DNA of 64,000 bases from Amycolatopsis sp. EV170708-02-1 (lineage in GTDB: Bacteria; Actinomycetota; Actinomycetes; Mycobacteriales; Pseudonocardiaceae). Location: positions 6,758,001 through 6,822,000 of the forward strand of contig NZ_CP092497.1 of assembly GCF_022479115.1 (NCBI RefSeq), written 5' to 3'. The notes under the pieces are model-generated. The model was not told the origin of the DNA, searched no databases, and saw only the letters and a list, made by a program, of their open reading frames with translations. The number at the start of each line of letters is the position of its first letter. The stretch's first letter is position 1. Below, one piece after another: positions 51,824 to 60,707 of the stretch. The position numbers were made by a program, and so were the translations under genes.

Positions 51824-54211
51824 GCGGGGCTCACCCCGGCGTACCAGGGCGAGGCCTCGCGCGTCGGCGACCACCGCGGTGTCGCCGTCCGTGTCCGTCC
51901 TGGCGACCGACGCACCGACGGCCACCAGGCTGTCCAAAGTGGACTTGTTCGGATGACCGTAGGTGTTTCCGGCGCCGACGCTCACCAATGCGGCACGTGG
52001 CGCGACGGCGTTGAGGAAATCCGGTGCCGTGTAACGACTTCCGTGGTGCGGGACCTTGAGGATCTCGGCGCGCAGATCGGCGCCCTCGGCCATCAGGTCC
52101 GCCTGCGCGGCGAGCTCGATGTCGCCTGTCAGGAGTAACCGGCCCGCCGGGGTTCCCGCGCGCAGGACGACGGAACCGTTGTTGATCACCGTGCCGTCCT
52201 GTTCCCGAATCGAGCGCCGGCTGACATAGCGCGGTCCCAGTACGTCTAGTGACAACGCCTGCCACTCCAGCCGCTGTCCGATCTCCAGCTCCAGCAAGGG
52301 AATCCCGCGGCGTGCCGTCTCGTCCGCGACCTGCTGCCACGCCCAGGCGGGAGCCCGGCCCGGGCCGACGGCGACCGCTCCGACCGACCGGCCGTCGAAG
52401 ACGGATCCGAGACCGCCGATGTGGTCGGCGTGCAGATGACTCAGCACGATCAGCGGCACGCGGTCCACGCCGAGCCTGCTCAGGCATTCGTCCACCGGCC
52501 CCGGTTCCGGCCCGGTGTCGACCAGGATCGCCCTCCCCTGCTCGCCCGTGGCGAGGACGACGGCATCGCCTTGTCCGACGTCACAGGCAACGGCGTGCCA
52601 GGCCGACGGCGGCCATGCCGGTGCCAGCACCCGCACCGGTACGAAGACGACCAGCCCGGTGGCCAACGCGATGGCCAGCAGGATCCTGCCGTGCCGCAAC
52701 CGGATGACGACGAGCAATACGGCGAGCAGCCCGGCCGCCAGAAGCCCGCCCCACCAGCCGTCCGGCCAGTCCACGACCGCTCCCGGCGCCCGGGCGCCGT
52801 GGCGGGCCACGGTGATGAGCCAGCTCGCCTCGGGTTCGGTCAGGCGGATCAGCAGTCTGCCCGCCGACGGCCACCACGGTCCGACGGCGGTGGCGAGCAC
52901 GCCGAACACGGTGGCCGGCGCGACCACCGGCGCGGCGAGCACGTTGGTCAGCACCGAGACGAGGCTGACCGATCCCGCCATGCCCGCGATGACCGGCGCC
53001 GTCATCACGAACGCGGCCAGCGGGATGGCCAGCCCCTCGGCGTAGCCGGCCGGAACACCGCGTCCGACCAGCCACTCCGCCCACCTCGGCGCCAGCAGTA
53101 CGAGCCCGGCGGTGGCGAGCACCGACAGCGCGAACCCGAAGTCGGCGGCCATCGCGGGATCGGCCACCACCAGCCCGGCCACCGCGAACGCCAGCGCGGG
53201 CAGCGCCGAACCCCGGCGCCCCAGTGCCAGCGCCAGCAGCCCGACCGCTCCCATCACCCCGGCGCGGAGCACGCTGGGCGCGGGCCCGGCGAGGACCACG
53301 AACCCGGCCAGCCCCACGGCGGCCGCGGCGGCGGAAGTCCGCGGCCCGACCCGGAGCACTCGCAGCAGGAGAAGGATCGAGCCGCAGACGATCGCCACGT
53401 TCCCACCGCTCACGGCCATCAGGTGGGACATGCCGGAGTCCGTGAACTCGTGTTCCACCCTCGGGGAGAGGGTGCTCGTGTCCCCCACGACCAGTCCGGG
53501 CACGAGACCGGCCTCTTCCTCCGGGAGGACGGCGCACAGACCCCGGAGCCCGGTGCGCAGCAATTCCGCGGCTCGCTGCCACCAGGGCGCCGGTCCGGCG
53601 GCCGACGGCGGGCCTCGCACCGAGAGGACCGCGACCGTCAGTTCGGCCCCCTTCGCCGGTGCGAGCCGCCCGGAGGCGGTGACCTGCTGCCCGGGCAGCA
53701 GGTCCGTCCACCCCTCGGCGGGAGCGAGCAGGAGGATCCGGCCGGCCGAATCCACCACCCGCTCACCCGTCACCGCGGTGTCCACCGTCGCGGCGACGAC
53801 CACCAGGCGGGTGCCTGCCCGGCGATCGGCGTATCCGGCACCGCGGACCGGACGTGGCCGCTCGGTGACCACCACCCTCGTGGTGACGTCACTCCCCCGT
53901 GCGGCGGCGGCACGGAGGTCGTCGTGCTCGGCGGCCCGGATCCGCAGCGCCACCGGACCGGCGGTGAGCACGCCGAGGACGGCCAGGACACCCAGGCCAG
54001 CCACCCACCGGGACGCCGTCCGGCGGGCGCGGACACCGGCGGCGATCGCGAGCACCACGGCGGCCGCACCGCAGAGCATCGTGATCCACCAGCCGACCAA
54101 CAACCCGGAAAGAGTGCCGAGCCAGGCCGTCACCGCGGCCGGTATCAGCCGCAGGTCCTGCCCTCGCCACGACGCGGTGTCCACTTCGGACGGATCGGCG
54201 GACGGGTTCAT
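51806..54211 (-). CDS. comEC: ComEC/Rec2-family DNA-uptake channel protein
   Basis: Protein of 801 residues. N-terminal membrane helices and an OB-like loop are followed by the Competence domain (PGLVVGDTSTLSPRVEHEF, then SHLMAVSGGNVAIV) with about eight helices. The C-terminal metallo-beta-lactamase domain has VACDVGQGDAVVL, LSHLHADHIGG and KVPHHGSRYT. In transformable bacteria ComEC passes single-stranded DNA through the membrane. Natural competence is not established for such actinomycetes. It overlaps comEA by four bases. Confidence 0.93.
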   Translation of the reverse strand: MNPSADPSEVDTASWRGQDLRLIPAAVTAWLGTLSGLLVGWWITMLCGAAAVVLAIAAGVRARRTASRWVAGLGVLAVLGVLTAGPVALRIRAAEHDDLRAAAARGSDVTTRVVVTERPRPVRGAGYADRRAGTRLVVVAATVDTAVTGERVVDSAGRILLLAPAEGWTDLLPGQQVTASGRLAPAKGAELTVAVLSVRGPPSAAGPAPWWQRAAELLRTGLRGLCAVLPEEEAGLVPGLVVGDTSTLSPRVEHEFTDSGMSHLMAVSGGNVAIVCGSILLLLRVLRVGPRTSAAAAAVGLAGFVVLAGPAPSVLRAGVMGAVGLLALALGRRGSALPALAFAVAGLVVADPAMAADFGFALSVLATAGLVLLAPRWAEWLVGRGVPAGYAEGLAIPLAAFVMTAPVIAGMAGSVSLVSVLTNVLAAPVVAPATVFGVLATAVGPWWPSAGRLLIRLTEPEASWLITVARHGARAPGAVVDWPDGWWGGLLAAGLLAVLLVVIRLRHGRILLAIALATGLVVFVPVRVLAPAWPPSAWHAVACDVGQGDAVVLATGEQGRAILVDTGPEPGPVDECLSRLGVDRVPLIVLSHLHADHIGGLGSVFDGRSVGAVAVGPGRAPAWAWQQVADETARRGIPLLELEIGQRLEWQALSLDVLGPRYVSRRSIREQDGTVINNGSVVLRAGTPAGRLLLTGDIELAAQADLMAEGADLRAEILKVPHHGSRYTAPDFLNAVAPRAALVSVGAGNTYGHPNKSTLDSLVAVGASVARTDTDGDTAVVADARGLALVRRGEPRGPPRS

Positions 54212-54930
54212 CCGACGGACACCAATTCCCGGAGTTTTCGATACTTAGATTCGCCGATCCCTTCTACGTCACGGAGTTGCTCGACGCTGGTGAACCCGCC
54301 ATGCCCGGACCGCCAGTCGACGATGCGTTTCGCCATCACTTCGCCGACCCCGGGCAGGGTGTCGAGTTGCTCGGCCGTGGCCGAATTCAGGTCGAGCTTC
54401 CCCGGCGGTGCCGCCGTTCCCGCCGCGGCGGGAGCGGGGACGCCGACGGCCACCTGCTCGCCGTCGGTGAGCCGCCGGGCCAGATTCACTCCGGTCAGAT
54501 CCGTTCCGGGCTGTGCCCCACCGGCCGCCGTGAGGGCATCGGCGACCCGTGCGCCCGGAGGGACCGTGACCAGGCCGGGTTTGAGGACCCGGCCGACGAC
54601 GCTGATCACCAGAGGCGCCTTGCCCGCCGCGGCGGGGACGTCTCCGGCGGCCTTCGCCGACGGCAGGGGCGGCGGGGTCTCCGCCCCCGGCCGGTGTCCG
54701 AACAAGGCGATCGCGCCGGTCACGATCACGGCCACCGCGATCAGCACGGCCGCCACGACGAACCACCGCCGGTTCACCGGGATCCCGTCCGCCGTGAACC
54801 GGGCGGGCACCCAGCGGCGGACGAGCCTGCCCGCGGGCGGGCCCTGGGTGGGCGGCGACAGCTGCGCTGCCAGCCACGCCAGCCTGGCGTTGACGGAGGG
54901 ACCCGGCGACCGGGCGGTTTGGTCGAACAC
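54208..54930 (-). CDS. comEA: ComEA-family helix-hairpin-helix DNA-binding protein
   Basis: Protein of 240 residues. A cytoplasmic N-terminus of about 55 residues, one membrane helix (WFVVAAVLIAVAVIVTGAI), a proline-rich linker, an SLBB domain (VVGRVLKPGLVTVPPGARV) and two HhH motifs (KLDLNSATAEQLDTLPGVG, then VEQLRDVEGIGESKYRKL) occur in order. The helix anchors it with the DNA-binding part outside. It pairs with comEC as the DNA receptor of an uptake system, as in mycobacteria. Confidence 0.92.
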   Translation of the reverse strand: MFDQTARSPGPSVNARLAWLAAQLSPPTQGPPAGRLVRRWVPARFTADGIPVNRRWFVVAAVLIAVAVIVTGAIALFGHRPGAETPPPLPSAKAAGDVPAAAGKAPLVISVVGRVLKPGLVTVPPGARVADALTAAGGAQPGTDLTGVNLARRLTDGEQVAVGVPAPAAAGTAAPPGKLDLNSATAEQLDTLPGVGEVMAKRIVDWRSGHGGFTSVEQLRDVEGIGESKYRKLRELVSVG

Positions 54931-55075
54931 GTGAACGACGCTACGGAGCGTGGGCGGCGGGCGGCAGTGGTGATTGCCGAGGCTGTGGACAAGTGGGGTG
55001 TTGTGGACAACTCGACCGCGACCGGCACCGGATCACCGTTTCCGTCGGGGCCGTATGGGACGCTGGCGGGTTTCC

Positions 55076-55921
55076 CTAACCCGCTCGCTGGACGACGACA
55101 CCGAGCACGCCGGGCCCGGTGTGGGCCCCGATGACAGCGCCGATCTCCGAGACCACGCACCCGTCCGGGCAGTCGATCGATTCCTCGAGCCGGTTGGCCA
55201 GTTCGACGGCCCGCTCGGGGGAAGCCAGGTGGTGGACGGCGATGTCGGCGAGCCCGCCTTCGGCCGCTTTCACGGCGAGTTCGACCAGGCGCGCCACCGC
55301 GCGATTCATCGTCCGCACCTTTTCCAGAGGCTGGATCCGACCTTCGGACATGTGGAGCACCGGTTTCACCGCGAGCGCCGTACCGAGCAGGGCGGCCGCC
55401 GGGCCGATCCGTCCGCCGCGGCGCAGGTATTCGAGGGTCTCGACGGCGAACAGGGTCTCCGAGCGGCTCACCGCGTCGACTGCGGCGGCCTCCACCTCGG
55501 CGGGTTCCGCCCCGTCAGCGGCGGCACTCGCCGCGCGCAGGGCGGCGAAGCCGAGTCCCATCGCGGTACTGCGCGAATCGACCACACGCACCTTGTCCGG
55601 CCCGACCTCCTGGGCCGCGAGCACCGCCGCCTCCCAGGTCCCCGACAGCTCCCGGGACAGATGGACCGACACGACCGCGTCCGCGCCCTCGGCCAGCGCC
55701 GCCCGGAACTCCTTGACGAATTCGGCGGGTGTCGGCCGGGAAGTCGTCACCAGGCTGCGTTTGCCGAGCGCCTCGGCCAAGGCCGCGGGCCCCATCTCGA
55801 CACCGTCGAGGAACACGACGCCGTCCACGAGGACATGCAACGGGACCACCCGGATCCCGTTCCGTTCGGCGAAGCCTTCCGGCAGGTGGGCGGTGGAATC
55901 CGTGACTACGGCGACCGACAC
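55076..55921 (-). CDS. DegV-family fatty-acid-binding protein
   Basis: Protein of 281 residues. It begins VAVVTDSTAHLP and has LHVLVDGVVFLDGVEM, SLVTTSRPTPAEFV, VVSVHLSRELSGTWEAA and RIGPAAALLGTALAVKPVL, the DegV consensus. DegV (FakB-like) proteins bind a fatty acid for phosphorylation by a FakA kinase. No fakA is nearby. It corresponds to mycobacterial Rv2417c in the same gene order. Confidence 0.93.
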   Translation of the reverse strand: MSVAVVTDSTAHLPEGFAERNGIRVVPLHVLVDGVVFLDGVEMGPAALAEALGKRSLVTTSRPTPAEFVKEFRAALAEGADAVVSVHLSRELSGTWEAAVLAAQEVGPDKVRVVDSRSTAMGLGFAALRAASAAADGAEPAEVEAAAVDAVSRSETLFAVETLEYLRRGGRIGPAAALLGTALAVKPVLHMSEGRIQPLEKVRTMNRAVARLVELAVKAAEGGLADIAVHHLASPERAVELANRLEESIDCPDGCVVSEIGAVIGAHTGPGVLGVVVQRAG

Positions 55922-55931
55922 GGCAGTCAGC

Positions 55932-56657
55932 CTACGTTGCCGCGGGACGGAGCACCGGGGCCATCAGGCGGGCCATTTCCGCACCGACGGCGGCATGTCC
56001 TTCCCACCCCCAGTGCATCCCGTCCGGATTGCCCCGCCCGCTCAGCACGTGGTCGCCGACGACGGCTTCGAGATCCAGCAGTGGGACGTCCGCGCGACGG
56101 CCCCAGTCGGCGAGGGCGGCGGCGGCACCTGCGCGGGCGGTGTGGACGCGGGCGTACGAGTCGGATCGATGCACGGAGGGCAGCATGCCGAAGATCGGCA
56201 GCTCCGGTCGCAGCGCCCGTAGGGCACCGACAGCGGTGTCGAGGTACTGGACCGTGAGTCTCGACGGCAAGACCACCGGACGTCCTCGGAGAGCGATCGA
56301 CAGCCGCGGCTGGGCGGCGAGGTAGGCCTTGCGCGCCACTCGCCGCAGCGGGTCGGGCCGCAGGTACCGCAGGCCGATACGCAGGTAGGTGGGCAGCGGC
56401 GAAGGCAGCGTGTCCATGCTCCCGACGGCCAGCACGACGGCGTCGACGTGATGGAGATCGGCCCAGACGCGCGGATCGCCGATCAACGACCACCAGGCGT
56501 CGCGGGCGTTCCAGCCGAACCCGGCGACGAGATCCGCTTCGCCACCGAGCGCTTCGGCGGCGATGTTAGGCCACAGACGCGCGTCGTCGGCGGCGTGCGG
56601 GCCGTCCGGGCCGTGAAAGCTGAGGGAATCGCCGAACACCAGCAGGCGCGGGGCCAT
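55932..56657 (-). CDS. octT: SGNH-hydrolase-fold diglucosylglycerate octanoyltransferase
   Basis: Protein of 241 residues. The GDSL block reads LLVFGDSLSFHG, followed by GFGWNARDAWW, VVLAVGSMDT and the catalytic block NPDGMHWGWEGHAAV. The sequence and its position directly before a GpgP-like phosphatase match mycobacterial OctT (Rv2418c), which octanoylates diglucosylglycerate in methylglucose lipopolysaccharide synthesis. The acyl chain and acceptor are inferred from the orthologue. Confidence 0.85.
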   Translation of the reverse strand: MAPRLLVFGDSLSFHGPDGPHAADDARLWPNIAAEALGGEADLVAGFGWNARDAWWSLIGDPRVWADLHHVDAVVLAVGSMDTLPSPLPTYLRIGLRYLRPDPLRRVARKAYLAAQPRLSIALRGRPVVLPSRLTVQYLDTAVGALRALRPELPIFGMLPSVHRSDSYARVHTARAGAAAALADWGRRADVPLLDLEAVVGDHVLSGRGNPDGMHWGWEGHAAVGAEMARLMAPVLRPAAT

Positions 56658-56660
56658 GGA

Positions 56661-57275
56661 TCAGCCGGTGATTCCCGCGTTGTACGCGGCCAAGCGCCAG
56701 TTGCCGTCGCGCCTGGTCAGCTCCACCCAGTGACAGTTCGCGATCCCGCCCAGCGACGGCCAGGAGGCGACCGGCAGGCCGAGCAGTTTCGCGGTCAGCG
56801 CGATGATCAGACCGCCGTGCGTCGCCAGCAGCACGGCGTCGCCGGCGTCGGCATTGGGCTGGTCGAGGTCCGCGACGACCTCCATCGCCCGTTCGGCGAC
56901 GTCGACCCGGGACTCGCCGCCGGGCGGTGCCCAGGTCGCGTCGACCCGCCAACGGGCACGTTCGCCGGGATACGCCTCGTCGACCTGCTGGCCGGTGAAG
57001 CCCTGCCATTCACCCAGATGGGTTTCCCGGAGGCGCTTGTCGATGCGCAGCGGGACACCGATGGCCTCGGTGAGCACCGTGGCCGTGTCAGTCGCGCGGC
57101 GCAGATCCGAGGCGATCACCAGATCCGGTGAGAACCGGGCGAGCGCCGGCACGGCGAACCTGGCCTGGTTCCAGCCGACCTGGGTGAGCGCGGAGTCCAG
57201 ATGCCCCTGCATCCGGCCCGCCGCGTTGTAATCGGTCTCGCCGTGGCGCCAGAGCACCAGCCGCCGCGGGCTCAC
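56661..57275 (-). CDS. gpgP: Histidine phosphatase, glucosyl-3-phosphoglycerate phosphatase type
   Basis: Protein of 204 residues from the GTG at 57275, overlapping the rsfS stop by four bases. The catalytic RHGETDYN, the second His in LLATHGGLI, and RLRETHLGEWQG are the histidine-phosphatase motifs. In mycobacteria the gene at this place (Rv2419c, GpgP) dephosphorylates glucosyl-3-phosphoglycerate, the step before the substrate of octT. Many similar genes are labelled phosphoglycerate mutase; the context favours GpgP. Confidence 0.87.
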   Translation of the reverse strand: MSPRRLVLWRHGETDYNAAGRMQGHLDSALTQVGWNQARFAVPALARFSPDLVIASDLRRATDTATVLTEAIGVPLRIDKRLRETHLGEWQGFTGQQVDEAYPGERARWRVDATWAPPGGESRVDVAERAMEVVADLDQPNADAGDAVLLATHGGLIIALTAKLLGLPVASWPSLGGIANCHWVELTRRDGNWRLAAYNAGITG

Positions 57276-57676
57276 GAGGCGCCTTGCGCGTCGGCGGAGT
57301 CCTCCTCGGCGGGTGTCTCCAGTCCGGCGACCTCGATCCTCGGGCAGTCCTTCCAGAGCCGCTCGAGACCGTAGAAGGAGCGTTCCTCCTGGTGCTGGAC
57401 GTGGATGACGACGTCGACGTAGTCCAGAAGGACCCAACGGCCCTCGCGGGCGCCTTCACGGCGGACGGGCTTGTGCCCGCCGAGCCGCAGCTGCTCCTCG
57501 ACGTTGTCGACGATGGCGCCGACCTGGCGCTCGTTCGGCGCGGACGCGATGACGAAGGCGTCGGTGATGACCAGCTGGTCGGACACGTCCAGCACGACCA
57601 CGTCGCTCGCCTTCTTGTCCGCCGCCGCATGGGCGGCCGCTACGGCCAGCTCTCGTGCCTCGGACGTGGCTGTCAC
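57272..57676 (-). CDS. rsfS: Ribosome silencing factor
   Basis: Protein of 134 residues from the GTG at 57676, preceded by GAGGAG; the open frame extends to 57787 without family character. ARELAVAAAHAAADKKASDVVVLDVSD-type sequence, ITDAFVIASAPNERQV, and the end block LDYVDVVIHVQHQEERSFYGLERLW identify RsfS/YbeB. It binds ribosomal protein L14 and blocks subunit joining in starved cells. It sits between nadD and gpgP, as in mycobacteria. Confidence 0.96.
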   Translation of the reverse strand: MTATSEARELAVAAAHAAADKKASDVVVLDVSDQLVITDAFVIASAPNERQVGAIVDNVEEQLRLGGHKPVRREGAREGRWVLLDYVDVVIHVQHQEERSFYGLERLWKDCPRIEVAGLETPAEEDSADAQGAS

Positions 57677-57698
57677 AGTTCTCCTCAAACAGATGGCT

Positions 57699-58331
57699 TT
57701 ACTCGCGGGTGCGCCCGACGAGGGTACCCGGTGGGGAACCCCGGTCTTTGCGATAGAGGTCCTTTTTGGCGATGTAGCGCACCACACCGTCGGGGACGAG
57801 GTACCAGACGGGCTCCCCGCCTTCGACGCGCTCGCGGCACGCGGTGGACGAGATCGCCATCGCGGTCACCTCGACCAGGCTCACCTTCCCGCTCGGCAGA
57901 TGCTGCGAGTTGAGCCGGTAACCCGGCCTGGTGACACCGATGAAATGCGCGAGGTCGAACAGCTCGTCGGCGTTGCGCCAGGTGAGGATCTGTTCCAGCG
58001 CGTCCGCGCCGGTGATGAAGAACAGCTGGTCGTCCGGGTACTCCGCGCGCAGGTCGCGCAGGGTGTCGACGGTGTAGGTCTGCCCGACGCGGTCGATGTC
58101 GACGCGGCTGACCGAGAAGACAGGGTTGGACGCCGTCGCGATCACCGTCATCAGATAGCGGTCTTCGGCGCGGGTGACCACCCGGTCGGACTTCTGCCAC
58201 GGCTGACCGGTGGGCACGAAGATGACCTCGTCGAGCGCGAACCGCGACTGGACCTCACTGGCCGCGACGAGGTGCCCGTGGTGAATGGGGTCGAACGTGC
58301 CGCCCATGACCCCGATCCTGCGTGGTGACAT
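57699..58331 (-). CDS. nadD: Nicotinate-nucleotide adenylyltransferase
   Basis: Protein of 210 residues. The nucleotidyltransferase start [20 protein letters not shown] and the later [15 protein letters not shown] are diagnostic. The C-terminal ISST motif is present ([11 protein letters not shown]), with CR in place of the more usual IR. It makes deamido-NAD from nicotinate mononucleotide and ATP. The 22-base gap to rsfS suggests a shared transcript. Confidence 0.95.
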   Translation of the reverse strand: MSPRRIGVMGGTFDPIHHGHLVAASEVQSRFALDEVIFVPTGQPWQKSDRVVTRAEDRYLMTVIATASNPVFSVSRVDIDRVGQTYTVDTLRDLRAEYPDDQLFFITGADALEQILTWRNADELFDLAHFIGVTRPGYRLNSQHLPSGKVSLVEVTAMAISSTACRERVEGGEPVWYLVPDGVVRYIAKKDLYRKDRGSPPGTLVGRTRE

Positions 58332-58492
58332 GGGTCGTGAGCCTATACAGCGCGCGAGGCTTCACGCTCGGGTCGCCGAACCCACCAACCAGGCGTGATC
58401 TGGATCACATTACCGTCGGTTCCATGGATGAACGGTCCGTTCACGACATGCCGATCGCGACTTCGTCGGTGGCATGGGGTAGAGGTGGGGAC

Positions 58493-60598
58493 GTGGACAC
58501 ATCGACTCTCCGGGATCGCGCCGAGACCCTCCTCCAGTCGTTGGCGGGCGAGGGCGCCCGGCTGCGTGACGACCAGTGGACGGCCATCGAGGCGCTGGTC
58601 GCGCATCGCCGTCGCGCGCTCGTCGTGCAGCGCACCGGCTGGGGGAAGTCCGCCGTGTACTTCCTGGCCACCGCGTTGCTGCGGGAGCGGGGCAACGGCC
58701 CGACCGTGATCATCTCGCCGCTGCTCGCGCTGATGCGCAACCAGATCTCCGCGGCGGCGAGGGCGGGCATCCACGCGGCGACGATGAACTCCGCGAACCC
58801 GCAGGAGTGGGATCAGGTCCAGGCCGCGATCGCGGCCGGCGAGGTCGACGTCCTCCTGGTCAGTCCGGAACGGCTCAACAACCCCGACTTCCGGGACACC
58901 GTCCTGCCGAAGCTGACCGCGAGCGCCGGCCTGCTCGTGGTCGACGAGGCGCACTGCATCTCGGACTGGGGCCACGACTTCCGGCCGGACTACCGGCGGC
59001 TGCGGACGCTGCTGAAGGACCTGCCCGACGGTGTCCCGGTGCTCGCCACCACGGCGACCGCGAACGACCGTGTGGCGACCGACGTGGCCGAGCAGCTCGG
59101 CATCGGCAACGGGGGCGACACCCTCGTCCTGCGCGGCAGCCTGGACCGCGAAAGTCTCCACCTCTCGGTGGCCAAGCTGCCGACGTCGCAGGCCCGGCTC
59201 GCCTGGCTGGCCGAGCATCTGGAGGAACTGCCGGGCTCCGGGATCATCTACACGCTCACCGTCGCCGCCGCCCACGACGTGGCCGGTCTGCTGACCGAAC
59301 GCGGCTATCCGGTGGCCCCCTACACCGGGAAGACCGACCCCGCGGACCGTCAAGCAGCCGAAGACGATCTGCTGAACAACAACGTCAAGGCCCTGGTGGC
59401 CACCTCGGCGCTGGGCATGGGGTTCGACAAGCCGGATCTGGGCTTCGTCGTCCATCTCGGGGCTCCGTCCTCCCCCATCGCGTACTACCAGCAGGTCGGC
59501 CGTGCCGGGCGTGGTGTCGATCGCGCCGAGGTGATCCTGTTGCCGGGCCACGAGGACAAGGACATCTGGGCGTACTTCGGCTCGCTCGCGTTCCCGGACG
59601 AACTTCGGGTGACCCAGGTGCTCAACGCGCTGGCGTACGCGGACCGTCCACTGTCGACACCCGCGCTCGAACCGTTCGTCGAGCTGTCCCGTTCCCGGCT
59701 GGAGATGGTCCTCAAGGTGCTGGACGTCGACGGTGCCGTCCGCCGGGTGAAGGGCGGCTGGGAAGGCACCGGCGAGGAGTGGCGCTACGACAAGGAACGC
59801 TACGCGCGGGTGAGCGCGGCACGCACGAACGAACAGAACGCCATGCTGGCCTACCTCGAAACCGGCGGCTGCCGGATGGAGTACCTGCGCAAGCAGCTGG
59901 ACGATCCCGAGGCGACTCCCTGCGGACGGTGCGACAACTGCACCGGAAAGCATTGGGACACCACGATCTCCGACGACGTCGTCGACGCCACCCGGCAGCG
60001 GCTGCGCCGTCCGGGGGTCGAGGTCGCGCCGAGGAAGATGTGGCCGACCGGGATGGCCGGGCTGGAGGTCCCGCTCTCCGGGCGGCTGCCGGCGGGCGAG
60101 CAGGCCGAAACCGGCCAGGTGGTCGGACGGGTGACCGACGTCGGCTGGGGCACGCGGCTGCGCGAACTCGTCGGCCCGTCCGCGGCGGACACCGAACTCC
60201 CCGATCCGGTCTTCCAAGCCTGCATCGAGGTGCTGAAGGGCTGGCAGTGGGCGGAGCGTCCGGTCGCGGTCGTGGAAGTGCCCTCCGCCACCCGCCCCCA
60301 GCTGGTCCACAGTCTGGCGACGAAGCTGGCGTCCATCGGAAGGCTGAGCTATCTGGGCGCCATGACGTCGACGGGGCCGCCCCCGCGTCAGGCGAACAGC
60401 GCGCAGCGGCTGGCCGACCTGTGGAATCGCCTGGGCCTTTCCGAAGGCCTCGCCGCCGAAGTCGCCTCGTCCGAGGGGCCGATCCTGCTGGTCGACGACC
60501 TGATCGACACCGGATGGACGATGACACTGTCCGCGCGCTTGCTCCGCCAGGCCGGGGCTCGCGCCGTGCTGCCGTTCGCTCTCGCGAGCACTTCGTGA
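58493..60598 (+). CDS. recQ: RecQ-family DNA helicase with phosphoribosyltransferase-like C-terminus
   Basis: Protein of 701 residues from the GTG at 58493 after GAGGTGGGG; longer starts back to 58322 are possible. Helicase motifs are RTGWGKSAVYFLA (I), VVDEAHCISDWGHDFRPDY (II), TTATAN (III) and QQVGRAGRG (VI). The RQC zinc site follows as GGCRMEYLRKQL with PCGRCDNC. After about residue 545 the sequence changes to a ComF-like segment with the PRPP-site motif LLVDDLIDTGWTMT. The domain fusion is seen in related actinomycetes; what the second domain does is unknown. Confidence 0.92.
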   Translation: MDTSTLRDRAETLLQSLAGEGARLRDDQWTAIEALVAHRRRALVVQRTGWGKSAVYFLATALLRERGNGPTVIISPLLALMRNQISAAARAGIHAATMNSANPQEWDQVQAAIAAGEVDVLLVSPERLNNPDFRDTVLPKLTASAGLLVVDEAHCISDWGHDFRPDYRRLRTLLKDLPDGVPVLATTATANDRVATDVAEQLGIGNGGDTLVLRGSLDRESLHLSVAKLPTSQARLAWLAEHLEELPGSGIIYTLTVAAAHDVAGLLTERGYPVAPYTGKTDPADRQAAEDDLLNNNVKALVATSALGMGFDKPDLGFVVHLGAPSSPIAYYQQVGRAGRGVDRAEVILLPGHEDKDIWAYFGSLAFPDELRVTQVLNALAYADRPLSTPALEPFVELSRSRLEMVLKVLDVDGAVRRVKGGWEGTGEEWRYDKERYARVSAARTNEQNAMLAYLETGGCRMEYLRKQLDDPEATPCGRCDNCTGKHWDTTISDDVVDATRQRLRRPGVEVAPRKMWPTGMAGLEVPLSGRLPAGEQAETGQVVGRVTDVGWGTRLRELVGPSAADTELPDPVFQACIEVLKGWQWAERPVAVVEVPSATRPQLVHSLATKLASIGRLSYLGAMTSTGPPPRQANSAQRLADLWNRLGLSEGLAAEVASSEGPILLVDDLIDTGWTMTLSARLLRQAGARAVLPFALASTS

Positions 60599-60707
60599 GC
60601 GAGCGACCGTAGGCCGGAGAGCGTTACGATCCCGACATTCGACAGGTTCTTTCCCGCGCGGGAACTTTCTGGCAAGGTTCCGTCCACGCGCGAGTACGGA
60701 GGTGCCG

